Positions 47,501 to 59,329 of a DNA stretch of 64,000 nt are shown here, piece after piece. The notes below the pieces were generated by a model, which was given only the letters and a program-made list of their open reading frames with translations, ran no database searches and was not told the origin of the DNA. Origin of the DNA: Vicia villosa (lineage: Eukaryota; Streptophyta; Magnoliopsida; Fabales; Fabaceae); contig NW_026705228.1 in NCBI RefSeq assembly GCF_029867415.1, positions 310,001 to 374,000 of the forward strand, in the 5' to 3' direction. Every line of letters starts with the position of its first letter. The first letter of the stretch is position 1. The translations under genes and the position numbers were made by a program.

Positions 47501-48152
47501 CATAGTCCCTTAGAGTTGCCTACGATGAAATGCTCTCATCCCTCGATGTTGCCTCAATAAATGATGATAGTCCCTTCGAATGCTAAGATATCCTTACTGT
47601 TGCCTTAAATGACTATTATATCCTTCCCTTAGACTACCTACTCTCTATATAGTAGGGATAGTCTTATAGCGAACGATTATCCACGATGACCCGCACATCC
47701 AATTGAAAGACTTCCTGCCCTCTTGTGGTATGGATAGACCCTTTCGCCCGAAAGACTCAAAGAACACGAAAGACAAATTTAGGGTAGGTAGTTCTTAATT
47801 GCTTGCTCATAATCAATTCAAACATCCAATACTTTTCACACCTCCTTTCAAAACTATTCAAAACAAGGCTACGCTTATTTACAAGCTAAAGTCCTTAACG
47901 AAATTTTTACTATTCACACACGACACTTTTCAAACAATTCAAACAAACAAGTGAGCTAAGCAATTAAGAGCCCATGGATAACCATGGATGCAAAGGGTGC
48001 CTTACACCTTCCCTTTGTATAACCTACCCCCCGAACTCAAAATCTTTCAAAGGTCTTTCCTGTTCTTTTTGCCTTTCCAATTGGATAAAATAAAAGTCGG
48101 TGGCGGCTCTTGCTATCCGCACATTTCGATAAAGTCAGTTCACCGTATTAAA
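44533..48152 (+). repeat. Element C 3' LTR
   Basis: 3,620 bp copy of 32357-35978, followed by ACTTA. Same internal landmarks: TATA box 45706-45713, B-box 46266-46276 and primer-site-like TGGCGGCTCT at 48101-48110 (one base changed). Confidence 0.95.
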
Positions 48153-48378
48153 ACTTAGAATAAATGAAATTAAAGGACACTATCATGATCCTCGTCCAAA
48201 AACAAGCAAAATCCATCTTTACATCTTTGAATTTAGTTGAGAATTGAGGGAGATAGGATTTCCAGAAATTGAAATCGTGAGGTTGAAGATGAAGTTGCTT
48301 TGCGCGCTTTTTTTTTGAATTTCAGAAGCAAGTTTAAAATATAATGATATAGAAGTGTGTTTTGAACGACTAAATCGT

Positions 48379-48453
48379 CAGCTCACTTGGTTACATGCGC
48401 CTCTCACATTCTCATGCCTTAGGTCTGGGGTTCGATCCCCCCTCAGACCTTTT
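48379..48453 (+). other. tRNA-like module 1 in element D 5' LTR
   Basis: A-box-like CAGCTCACTTGG (48379-48390), B-box GGTTCGATCCC (48429-48439), AGGTCTG/CAGACCT pairing around the B-box, and a T-run from 48450. The solo LTR copy is at 57256-57337. Confidence 0.55.
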
Positions 48454-48529
48454 GTTTTTATTTTTTATTTTTTACGCGCGTGTTTCACATATAATCAAAT
48501 GGAATCCCTCTTTAGTAACACTGAGCGTG

Positions 48530-48590
48530 TAGCTCAGTTGGCTTTTTTTATGTGGTGACCATGAGAGCGTGAGTTCAAGCCTTGGTGGAG
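48530..48590 (+). other. tRNA-like module 2 in element D 5' LTR
   Basis: A perfect A-box TAGCTCAGTTGG (48530-48541) and a decayed B-box (GAGTTCAAGCC, 48571-48581). The solo LTR copy has TGGCTCAGTGG (57422-57432) and GGTTCAAACCC (57465 onward), showing that the paired arrangement is a property of the family. Confidence 0.55.
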
Positions 48591-49277
48591 ACAAATCCTT
48601 ATTTTTTATCACCTTTCTCACTTATTTTATTCACAACTTCACATAATTATTTCACCTATCAAATTAAATCATTTTCACTTCATTTTTCACACACTTATCA
48701 TTTAATATATCTATTTTAAGAATAATAAAAAAAAATCACAAAAATATTATTTATTTCATGTATTTTTATTAGGTTTAAAATGGTGTATTTTTAAGTATTT
48801 CTAAAATACTTTAAAATACATTTTCATTTGATTTTAAACCTAATATTTTTGTGAATAATTTGATGTTAAAACCCTAATCATTTAGGTCTTAATTAGGTAT
48901 AGATTTTGTCTTTACCTTAATTAGGTTGACTTTTGTCAAATTTTAAAACTGTTTCTTTCAATCTCCGATCAAACGGACAATCCAGGTTTTCATACAAAAA
49001 AATCTTGTATCTCCTCAACTGTTTCTTATAAACAGTAAATCATTTTCTTTGGGCCTCTAATAGAGTGTAAGTCCCAACCCCTTTTCATTTTATACAGACA
49101 ATAAAAACTGTTTTAACAACAGTATTTCAATCATTTTCAAACAATTGTTTCTCATAAACAGTAAATAAATCTTTGGGCTTCTAATAGAGTGTAAGTCCCA
49201 ACACCTTTTCTTCTCTTAGTGTGTTTTCAAAAAACTGTATTTACAAAATCTTCTTTCTGTTTTCAAAACATTCTTCT

Positions 49278-49761
49278 GGTATTTGAAGGGCATTATTTCT
49301 GGTGAAACTCTTCAGATACCTGTGGACCTTTGTCCATCTTCACTTCTTCTGTTTTCAAAAACCCTTAACTGTTTATAATAAGTATTCAACTGTTATCAAT
49401 AAAACAACAAAAATTGTTGTTGAGGCTTTGTACATACTTTTTCAAAGGCCTCCACTCCATCCAGGTTAGGCTTTACAAGCTTTCAATTTACAGTCTTCAT
49501 TTAAATTACTGTCAAATATAGAACTGTTTATATATTAGGACTACGTCTGAGTGTAAACCCTAGGACAGTTAAACTATATATATTATAGGAATATGGCCTA
49601 GGATTGAGAATGTCTTCCCGGTGAAGGCTCTTTCCTAATTAGAGATCTTTAGTTCAAACCCTCAAGATGAATTATTCCCGGTGAAACATCTTGAAAAAAG
49701 CCTTAGAACCCAAAATAGGATACATCCACCCAAAGAGGAATTATTCCCGGTGAAACCTCTT
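49278..49761 (+). repeat. Four stem-loops with a CCCGGTGAA-type core, element D 5' LTR
   Basis: Stem-loops at 49278-49320 (GGTAT.TGAAG/CTTCA.ATACC), 49599-49637 (TAGGA..GAG/CTC..TCCTA), 49662-49694 (TCAAGATG/CATCTTGA) and 49733-49761 (AAGAGG/CCTCTT). Three share a loop close to AATTATTCCCGGTGAAA (TTTCTGGTGAAA in the first); the second has TCTTCCCGGTGAAG. Stems differ from each other but always pair. The solo LTR has all four at 58053-58548. Confidence 0.8.
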
Positions 49762-51496
49762 ACCCATTTGCTTAGAGCCAAAATAAGTTCAAAACCACAT
49801 AACTTTCTCTTGTGCTATAACAAGGACCCTCGATTAGCCTCCTCTTGGGCTTTGTACAAGGACCCACAGGCTTCTTAAAAGCATTCCCAGCTTCCTCTTG
49901 AGCTTGTATACAAGGACCCATCAGGTTTCTTATAAACATAGGAACAAGTCTTTAGTTACCATTTAGCCTGTCCTGGTGAGTTTCTTCCATTCTTTAAACC
50001 AGATTTAAAACAAGCTAAGATTGTCTCAATCTCATATTGAGTACACCTTTTGGAATGTGAGACATGGACAGTCTGTGTCACCCTTATCTTCATCAATCTT
50101 CCTTTGCAGAGTTTAGGATCCATATTTGCTTATCCTTAGCAAGTGTCAACCTTAATCTTGGGCTTTACACAAGAAGTTTCCATTAGATAATCTTTATGCC
50201 ATCATTCATTTTAACCAAAATCCCTGGAAAGGGTTAGCCTCCACACATTCCTTCATTTTAATAAAAATCCCTGGAAAGGGTTAGCCTCCACACATTCCTT
50301 AATTTTAACAAAAATCCCTGGAAAGGGTCAGCCTCCAAAAATTCATTCTTTCAAAAGGTAATTTCCCTAGCTAAGTAAAATCCCTGGAAAGGGTTAGCCT
50401 CCAAAAAGCCAGTCTTTTAATAGATAAATCCTCTAGCAGAGTAAAACTCCCCAGTGAGTCCTTCATTTTTAAGTAGCCACAACCTTGGGCTTTGTACAAG
50501 GCAGATAAACCATATTTCCTTTGTCAAAGATTCTTAATCTCTAGGATCTTTTCCCCATAGAGTCTTCCATACTCAGTTACTTTTAGAGTCCGCCACAACC
50601 TTGGGCTTTGTACAAGGCAGAAAATATTGTTTTCCCTAGCCAGCATAGCCACAACCTTGGGCTTCATACAAGGCACAAATTAATGACTTCCCAGTTAAGA
50701 GTCAGCCACAACCTTGGGCTTTGTACAAGGCACAAAATAGAGTCATCCATAGTCTTCAAAAATTCAGTTTCCTCAGCAATTAGCCATAACCTTGGGCTTC
50801 ATACAAGGCACAAAATAGAGTCTCCCTAAGTAGAGTCAACCACAATTCTGGGCTTTGTACAGAGCACCAAATAAAATCCATCAAATAAATATTCTCCAAC
50901 TAGAGTCAACCTCAATTCTGGGCTTTGTACAAAACACAAATTCCCTGTAATTAACCCCCACTGGAGCAATCTCCCAGAGTCAATAAAAATAATCAAAAAG
51001 CCTCAAGCTTGGGCCTCATGCAAGCCAGCTAAAAAAATCAAATCTTTCAAACAATATATAGACATAGCTTATCTCTATAAAGAGATCTTTCTCCTATCTC
51101 ACCACATTCAAACAAACATTTCAACATTTCAATTTCAATTTCAATTTCAAACATTCTCCCATTTAGGACTCTGAAAGGCATGCTCTGAGGCAAACAAACC
51201 CAGACTTGTACACTTTCCTTAATTTGGATGAGAATCTTTCTTTCATTTAAGAGAACGCGACTGGCATACTTGCAAACATACAAGTAAGGTCCCTATCTTA
51301 ATGAAATGAATTCAGCTTTTTCGTCACTTTAAAATGTTTGTGGTGGAATAGTAGAAATACCTCTCTATAAAGATGACTTCGTAGGACAATTAAAAAGTTC
51401 GTGTGATATCGTAGGAAGAACTGAAACAAAATTCATCCCGCCACGGGCGCATTCTCCTTCCAAATTTCGCATGAAGGGTCTAGCGTGCCGTCCTCC

Positions 51497-52182
51497 AAAA
51501 TTCATCCCCCTCAAACAAGAGAGGTCATGCCTAACCTCTGTGTCATTTCATGTGATTGCTGCATTTATATTTCTTTATTTTGCTTATTCTGTATCGGGAA
51601 AGGGCTTGATTCCCCCTTGTGGTGAGAAATCCTATACCCGGATTTGAGTGCAACATAATGTAGGATGGAGGATGTCTTCTTGGTGAAGGCACTCTAATCT
51701 TAGTTTCCAAATCTACTCTTGGGATTTGCCTGGCTGGTTGTGATTAACTGCGCCAATGCATTCCGAGACTGATTTGTACCAGGAGGACCTAGAAACACAT
51801 TAAACCAACTTAAGGCCTTTCTTAGGACGTAGAGCGATGATTACGAAAGTAATTGTCACGCAGATACTACACTCAAAGAAAACTCTCTTATAGACACCAA
51901 TCAACGTATCTTTAAGGTTGAGCAAAAACTCTGAGACCCCTAGAACCCGTTCTACAGGTACAAAAATCCTTATCCTTAGTTTACCTTGGGGAGAGGTTTG
52001 CGTTGTGACTCCATGACCACTATACCCTTCTGTGTGTGCATTCATGCATTCATGCATCATTCATCATAATAATCAAAACCAAAAAGAGTCTTTTTCGAGT
52101 CATTTTTCAAGGAAACTAAATAACAAACGTTTGGAACTTCATAGAAAGAGAGAAATGGAGAAAGGACTTAAGGATCTATACC
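51497..52182 (+). other. Element D leader
   Basis: Non-coding between the truncated LTR and ORF1. Shares ATCCTATACCCGGATTTGAG with the element C leader. It also has a further TCTTCTTGGTGAAGG hairpin core at about 51675. No primer binding site was found. Confidence 0.65.
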
Positions 52183-53575
52183 ATGGATTACGGAAGAAAG
52201 AGAGGTAGGAAATACACCTTCAAGATTCCTAAGGTAGAGGAATTGGAAAAGCTTAGAAAACTGGTGGTCAACCCCCAGGCTTTCAAGGAGAAGTATGGAA
52301 AACTTCTGCCTCTTCTCAGCACTAACATTGTGGATGGGATCCTTCCCACATTGGTACAGTTTTACGATCTAATGTATCACTACTTTACCTTTCCAAATTA
52401 TCAACTCATGCCTACGTTAGAGGTGTACTCTCGTCTAATTGGAATACCCGTGTACGCGCAAGATCCGTATTCCGGTTTGGAAAAGAATCCTGACGACATT
52501 ATCATTGCTGCAACGACTCCTTTGAACGTAGTCGACATCAGAACTCATATGGTGAGTAAAGGAGGAACTCAAGGATTACCCTCCAAGTTCCTAGTGGAGC
52601 AAGCTCGGTACTTCGTCAGCATCCAAGATATGAGCGCATTTGAGGAAATCTTGGCTTTGCTTATCTATGAATTGTTTTTGTTTCCTAACATTAACGATTT
52701 CATCGATATCAACGCAATTAAGATCTTCTTGATTGGAAATCCAGTTCCAACCTTGCTTGCGGATGATTATCACTCTGTGCATTCAAGAAACATGCAGCGA
52801 GGAGGATTAATCACATGCTGTGTACCGTTGCTATACGAATGGTTCGTCTCGCACCTGCCAAAGTCTAGCACTTTCTGGAACATGAGGGATGGCCTTTACT
52901 GGTCACAGAAAATCATGTCTCTCACTCATACAGTCATTGATTAGAAGTTATCCCAACATACCCCTTATTGGAACTAAGGGAGGAATCAGTTACAATCCAG
53001 CTTTAGCCCGCTGTCAATACGACTATCCCATGAAAAACATTCCAAGTAGTATTCAATTGGAGGGTCTGTTCTTCAAGAACATCGACGATCATGGAAACCT
53101 GCTGAGGAAGGAAATTATCCAAGCCTGGCGTCCTGTTCACGCAAAAGGGAGAAGGTTGTTACGAATACATCTTTGCATCTCCCTGGATCCTTACCTCCAA
53201 TAGGTACGCGTCAGAGCATTCAAGCTCAGGATGCAATATCAACATCAAGAACCCATTCCCCTGAGGGAACCAATTTTCCTTTTCTCCACTGATGTTGAGA
53301 AATTGCAAGCAGCATTAAACAAGGTATGACAAGAAAGGAATGCTTGGAGGAACAAGTATCGAATTGTCAACACGGAAAATCTTGAAATTCAAAACATCCT
53401 AAGAAGGAAGGATGGGTTACTTGAAGTACTCGATCGACAAGTGACACAATCATCACTTTCTCATCATATCCCTCATGCTTCCTGGATCATCAATCAGCTC
53501 ACGTCAGAGAACGCTCAGCTCAAGAAACAGAAGAAAATGTTAGAACGTGAAGTCGGCTCTTCGTCAAAGTTTTAG
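52183..53575 (+). pseudogene. Element D ORF1 (frameshifted)
   Basis: Ogre ORF1 protein, function unknown. From the ATG at 52183 the frame holds KYGKLLPLLS, TLVQFYDLMYHYFTF, MPTLEVYSRLIGIP, QGLPSKFLVEQA, LALLIYELFLFPN, PVPTLLADDYHSVH and LLYEWFVSHLPK. It then shifts frame near 52930 and continues with PNIPLIGTKGGISYNPALARCQ. Stops at 53201-53203 and 53327-53329 interrupt the tail, which ends in coiled-coil-like sequence (ENAQLKKQKKMLEREV) at a stop at 53573-53575. Homologous to ORF1 of element B over most of its length and to plant DUF7745-like sequences (from memory). Broken in this copy. Confidence 0.85.
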
Positions 53576-53867
53576 AGTCCTTTCTCTCAGTTTCTCTGTA
53601 TTTCCCTTTTCAATGTGTGTAAAAAACGGTGTTTTTGCTTAATTAATAAAAAGTTTGATGTTTCATAACGTAATTATGGTGTTTCCTTAAAAAAATATTA
53701 ACTTAATTACACATCATGCATCATTTTAGTAGTACGCACTGACACGAGAATTGTCGCGGATCTAATAGTCACTTTCCTTTCTCAAGAAAGAGAGGAGGAG
53801 AAGGAGGTGAACAAAGGATTTCAAGCTGTCTCATCCATACAACACTCGTTCAAGTCGCAAGAAAAGA
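53576..53867 (+). other. Element D spacer between ORF1 and gag
   Basis: About 290 bp, non-coding, with GA-rich sequence near 53785-53810 just before gag. Counterpart of 3651-4075 in element B. Nothing else seen. Confidence 0.6.
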
Positions 53868-54757
53868 ATGGAAGACTTTGAACAAGAGAATGGAGAACTC
53901 CGAGAAGAGATTAATACTCTCAAAGATATTGTTGAAAGGCTCAATAGTATGGTAGAAGCCCTGGTAGTTGCGCAGAATCAACCAACGCCAGAAGAACCGC
54001 AAAGGACTGTGGTTTCTGAGATTGTTTCTACTCCTATTCCTCAATATACTATTCCACCCGACCGACCTTGGGGCATGCCGTATAACTTTACTCCAGAAGG
54101 GTACATACCTCCAGCTTCTGAAGTTCCAAGAGTCACAATGGATATGCGTCCACCGGAGGGTTACAAACCTCTGGAAATTGAAGTTCCAAGAGCAACGGCA
54201 ATGGGTTTCACGCAACAGAATGCTGAGATTCCAAGATCTGCTGTCATGGCTTTTCCACGACCGATTATGCATACTTTTCCTCCACCGGGCGGACAAGTAT
54301 ATCATCACGCTCCCAATGAGGAAGCTGGCGTGTATGAAAGATTAGACGAGTTCCAAGAACAATTTCTGCAAATGCAGAAGGAACCCAAGAATCTCCGAGG
54401 ACAAGATCTATTTGGAAAGAATGCTGCAGACCTCTGTCTGGTTCCAAATGTTAAGATTCCTCACAAATTCAAAGTACCAGAGTTCGAGAAGTACAAAGGG
54501 TATTCATGCCCACAAAGTCACCTCGTAATGTACGCTCGAAGAATGTCAACTCGGACTGATAATCAACAATTGCTCATTCATTATTTTCAAGACAGGCTGA
54601 CAGGTGTTGCACTCAAATGGTACATGAACTTGGACAGTTCAGAGATTCGTACTTTTCGAGACCTCGGAGAGGCCTTCGTCAAACAGTATAAGTACAATCT
54701 GGATATGGCTCCCGACAGAGATCAACTTCGGGCCATGACTCAAAAGGATAGAGAAAG
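53868..54757 (+). pseudogene. Element D gag, N-terminal part
   Basis: ATG at 53868, then a coiled-coil-like N-terminus (LREEINTLKDIVERLNSMVEAL) and a Pro-rich section with four diverged repeats of EVPR/EIPR phrases (about residues 83-125). The gag core follows: FEKYKGYSCPQSHL, FQDRLTGVALKWYM, KYNLDMAPDRDQL. The frame is cut by the solo LTR after the codons for DRE; with one GAAAG copy it continues in frame as SFKEHAQR at 60767. No stop in this half. Confidence 0.88.
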
Positions 54758-56298
54758 TGTCATACCCTAATTTTTGACCCCCCTGAGATGACATATCTTC
54801 AGGATTTTTCATCAGGTCAAGACAAGTACCCAGAGCAGTCATTTCTCCATCTGGTACCTAATCGAGGATGCTCAAGACAAGAAAGCTCAGGCAAAGGATC
54901 AATCAATACAAAGACTAGTCTCTAATACAATCATGGGGCTCAAAAACTTCACTTTTCTCATCTATGATTGATTAGACATCCAGTCATATGAGTACAGGTT
55001 TACTCAGGTCACCAGACTAGGGTTTTGAGCCTATCAAGGACTGAAATCAGGGATCACATTTGGGAAACCCTAAAAAACCTCAGAGGGTCATTCAAAGACA
55101 TCAATCATCTTCAAATAACTCATATTACAAGATCTACTGGACATCACACTTCAATTCAAAGTCTACAGTCATTATTTTCACATGGTCGACAAATTAGGGT
55201 TTTGACCTAATTCACCAAGATAGTTGACTTTTGATCAGGGCATGAATCCAGAACTCAAGACATGATTCAAGGATCTCTACTACCTCCATATAATCCATTT
55301 ATATCATCCATTTGGGGAGAAGATTTTATTTCTACACAAAAGCCCAAAAATTCACTTTGTCAGGAAAAAGTCAACTGTGAAGGATCATCATTGACTTTTA
55401 AGGTTTTTGGTCAAAAAATGACTTTCAAAGATCAATATCATCAATATATGGATGTCAAAGTCATTTGGCCAAAGAAATTCAAAGAAATTCATCAAGGAGC
55501 GAAAAGTCGGGAATTAGGGTTTTTGAAGGCATGGTGAGATCTCAAAATTTCACCTACACAACTCAAAAAACTTCCAACATGAAAGTTGTAGATCTTGCCA
55601 AATAAAACAACATCTTACAAGGGAACTTTTTTCAAAAGATCAACCATTTATGAAGTTTTGGAAATTTTGAAGTTTAGGTCATAAACACTTAGAAATTTTT
55701 CTAAGTGTTTTAACCTAGTTTTCTTCCAACTTTGGCCTCATTTTTCACAAATTTCCCAAAGGATTCTGAAGAAGACATAAACTAATGATTTAAAGTAGAT
55801 GTTTAGGGCTTTCCAAATTGTGTTCAACCTTCTCCAAATTCAATTTGAGCTAAGAGTTATGCTTGTTCAAAGTTGGCCTCATGAAGTGAAATTATAGGTC
55901 ATGCATCATTTTGGAACTTTGAAGTTTTGTGTCCATGACCTCAAATACAGATGCTACATGACCCATAATACATCTGCAAACATGCCATGCATTCATTTTC
56001 ACCATGCCATGATAATTGAAGAAGATTCCTAAAACAAGAACATGTGATTATGTAATGATTACATTTGAGAATTTATGGCAAATTGATGAATCACCCAAGG
56101 AATCTTCTCATCAACCAATTAGAGCTCACTTTGCATCTGAATTGTCCCCTAAGATCAGATAGAATCAATGGATAGGGGAAGTGGCTCGAAAATGCAATGA
56201 TCACACTTGGATATTCTTTGAAATTTCTTCATGGCTAAGAAACCAAACTTGCTTCACTAAGCAAGCTCACTCTCTCACTCAGTACTGAGACATTTGCC

Positions 56299-56306
56299 TA
56301 TAAATA
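56299..56306 (+). promoter_or_regulatory. TATA box of the solo LTR (D family)
   Basis: TATAAATA in GCCTATAAATAGGAGAG, matching 22830-22837. About 1.54 kb into the LTR, with CT-rich leader-like sequence beginning about 50 bases downstream. Confidence 0.6.
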
Positions 56307-57255
56307 GGAGAGCACAATTCAGTAGAAAAACACACCAAAGCAACCATATTACTTGCTTTCTCTTTCTCTTCTCTTGTTCATTGTTTTTCAAAGTTCTTTG
56401 GCAAGAAGAATCGATTTCTTCAAACCAGAGCTTATCTTTGGGAAGTGAGCATTCTAACATCTCAAGGGAGGTCATTTGAGGTGATCCAAGCACCTGGATC
56501 ACTTCTGTAGGTGGAGGAACACCATTGTTGCTCTCACTTTGGAGCATCTGCAGTTGGAGGTCCATGGAGTGATTCAGAAGGTTTCAAGGCAAGCCAATCA
56601 TCCAGACACACTCCTCAGGTCATAGTGAAGCTAACCAGATGGCTGCAGCTCATCTGTAACTCAAGAATCAACACCCTCCATGTTCACTTGAAGCTGAAAT
56701 CGAGGGAGGTCCATAGAACAATTCAGGAGGTTTGAGGTCATTACAAGCATTCAGTTAGCATCACTGAGCCACAAGGAAGCTTTTGGGATCATTCATACAA
56801 GCCCAGTTGCTCTCTATCATCCTCACGATCTCCATTTTCAGAGGTAAGTTTCTGAACTCCCTCTCTTTAATTTAAGTACTCTTTGTGAAATAGCTCGATT
56901 CTATCTTGTTCAGCATCATCAGAGGATTGAAAACCCTCTATCATCATCCATTTATCTTTCAGTATAGTCATTTAATTTAATTTTGACATTTTAGGGTTCT
57001 TCACGATTTCTGGTAAATTAGTTAGATGTAGTTAATGATAGTTCATGTTAGTTACATATTTAGAATCGTGAGTGAATTTAGAGCAAGTTTCATGTTTACA
57101 TCATTGCAAATGGTTGAGAAACGAGTAAGTTCAGAAATTAAAAAATGGAGAGCTTGAGGTTGAAGATGAAGATGGTGGTGGCGCGCAAATTTGAATTCTC
57201 AGGGGAGAGTTTATTTTATTTTGAATGGTGTGCGTTTTATTAACGACTGAATAAC

Positions 57256-57490
57256 TTGCCCTAGTGGCCACACATGCGCTCTTAGTCTCCTCATGCCCAA
57301 GGTCTGGGGTTCGAATCCCCCTCGCCCCAGACTTTTTGATTCTTTTATTTTTTTTCAAAGATATACAACTTGTTTTGAAACATAACCAAACGAAGGCAAG
57401 TCACTAACACTGAGCGCGCGTTGGCTCAGTGGTGTTGTTTTGGACTGATGACCTCAAGGGCGTGGGTTCAAACCCTCCAAGGGCCAAAAC
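57256..57490 (+). other. Paired tRNA-like modules in the solo LTR (D family)
   Basis: Module 1: TTGCCCTAGTGG (57256-57267), B-box GGTTCGAATCC (57308-57318), TTTTT at 57333. Module 2: A-box TGGCTCAGTGG (57422-57432), B-box-like GGTTCAAACCC (57465-57475), T-run from about 57493. Order and spacing match 48379-48590. Confidence 0.6.
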
Positions 57491-58052
57491 TTATTTTTTT
57501 TAACACTAATTTCTTTCATTTCTCTTCACAACTTCACATATTTATTTAACTTATCAAAATAAATCATTTTCACTTCATTTTTCATACACCTATTATTTAA
57601 TATATCTATTTTGTGAATAGTCAAAAAATCATAAAAATATTATTTATTTCATGTATTTTTATTAGGTTTAAAATAGTATGTTTTAGGTGTTCTCTTAAAT
57701 ACTTGAATACATATTTTTACTTTGTTTTAACCTAAATAACTTTGTAAATAATTTTATGATAAAACCCTAAAATTGTTTAGGTCTTAATTAAGTAAAATCT
57801 TTATTTTTACTTTAATTAAGTTGACTTTTGTCAATTCTCAAAACTGTTTTCAATCTCTGATTAAGTCAAATGATTAAGGTTTTCAAACAACAAAACCTTA
57901 TATCATTTCAAATCATTTCCAACTGTTTTTATCACCAGTACTGCAAAGTACTGGGCCTCTAATAGAGTGTAAGTCCCAAAAACCTTCTCTTCTTAGCTTG
58001 TTTTCAAAACTGTATTTTCAAAATCTTCTTTCTGTTTTCAAAACATTCTTCT

Positions 58053-58548
58053 GGTATTTGAAGGGCATTATTCCCGGTGAAACTCTTCAGATACCTATGT
58101 GACCTTTGTCCATCTTCACTTCTTCGGTTTTCAAAAACCATTAACTGTTTATCATATATATATTCACCTGTTATCAACAAAACAACAAAAAATTACTGTT
58201 GAGGCTCTGTACATACTTCTTCAATGGCCTCCACTCCATCCAGGTTAGGCTTTACAAGCTTTCAATTTACAGTCTTTGTTTAAATTACTGTCAAATATAA
58301 ACTGTGCATATATTAGTTTAGAACTGCGTTTGAGTATAAACCTTAGGACAGTTAAACTATATATATATTATAGGAATATGGCCTAGGATTGAGAATGTCT
58401 TCCCGGTGAAGGCTCTTTCCTAATTAGAGATCTGTAGTTCAAACCCCCAAGATGAATTATTCCCGGTGAAACATCTTGGAAAAAACCTTAGAATCCAAAT
58501 AATAGGACACATCTACCCAAAGAGGAATTATTCCCGGTGAAACCTCTT
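58053..58548 (+). repeat. Four stem-loops with a CCCGGTGAA core, solo LTR
   Basis: At 58053-58095, 58384-58422, 58447-58479 and 58520-58548. The third has CCAAGATG/CATCTTGG where the 5' LTR of D has TCAAGATG/CATCTTGA: a paired change between the two copies. Confidence 0.8.
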
Positions 58549-59329
58549 ACCCATTTGCTTAGAGCCAAAATAAGTTCAAAACTACATAGCTTTCTCTTGT
58601 GCTATAACAAGGACCCTCGATTAGCCTCCTCTTGGGCTTTGTACAAGGACCCACAGGCTTCTTAAAAGCATTTCCAGCTTCCTCTTGAGCTTGTATACAA
58701 GGACCCATCAAGTTTCTTATAAACATAGGAACAGGTCTTTAGTCACCTTTTAGCCTACCCTGGTGAGTTTCTTCCAATTTAAACCATACTTTAAACAAGC
58801 TAAGTTTGTCTCAATTTTACATTGAGTACACCTTTTGGAATGAGAGACATGGACAGTCTCTGTCACCCTTATCTTCATCAATCTTCCTTAGCAGAGTCTA
58901 GGATCCATGTTTGATCATCCTCAGCATTGAGTCAGCCTTCATCTTGGGCTTTAAACAAGAAGTCTCCACTAGATAATCTTTCTGCCAATCTTTTCATCCT
59001 TTAATAATTAATGGAGTGCTACCCAAATCATTCTTTCAAAACCCCTGGAAAGGGTTAGCCTCCAAAATTAATTAATAAATAATTTCATTCTCTTAGGAGA
59101 TAATCTCCCCAAAAGAGTCAAAACCCCTGGAAAGGGTTAGCTTCCACACATTCTTTCATTTTAATAAAAAACCCCTGGAAAGGGTCAGCTTCCAAAAAAC
59201 ATGATAAAGTCAGTCTTTTAACAGACAAATTCACCAGCTGAGTCAAAATCCCTGGAAAGGGTTAGCTTCCAAAGAAAAACAGTCTTCCTCCTCAGTAGAG
59301 TCAAAACCAACAAAAACAGTTAGCCTCAA

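Larger units (their letters stand above)
32357..48152 (+). mobile_element. Element C: Ogre-type non-autonomous retrotransposon
   Basis: A 15.8 kb element with LTRs of 3,622 and 3,620 bp and ACTTA duplications (32352-32356 and 48153-48157). The interior has the Ogre-type primer site, a leader, a gag C-terminal relic and a 3' UTR resembling element A, but no ORF1, protease or pol. It carries a solo LTR (38124-40849) and a foldback-like element (42287-43120). The LTRs differ more than those of A (order of 1-2% by eye), so it is older than A and SIRE. The last LTR bases read TTAAA in the 3' copy against TTACA in the 5' copy. Confidence 0.92.
48153..51496 (+). repeat. Element D 5' LTR, third segment
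   Basis: Resumes the D LTR after element C and aligns with about 57090-60726 of the solo LTR, with a deletion of roughly 450 bp near 51388. It carries two tRNA-like modules (48379-48453 and 48530-48590), four stem-loops with a CCCGGTGAA-type core (49278-49761), repeats with CCCTGGAAAGGG (50217-50400) and repeats with CTTGGGCTTTGTACAAGG (50470-50960). The expected LTR end and primer site are absent: similarity to the solo LTR stops at TCCTCC (51491-51496). Confidence 0.8.

Noticed and set aside
51800..52060. Minus-strand short ORF in the element D leader
   Set aside because: In the leader opposite to the coding direction and without recognisable features.
6046..57490. The tRNA-like modules as true tRNA genes
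   Set aside because: B-boxes are good, but A-boxes are often weak and I cannot form full acceptor, D and anticodon arms; they recur in both LTRs of one element, so they belong to the elements.
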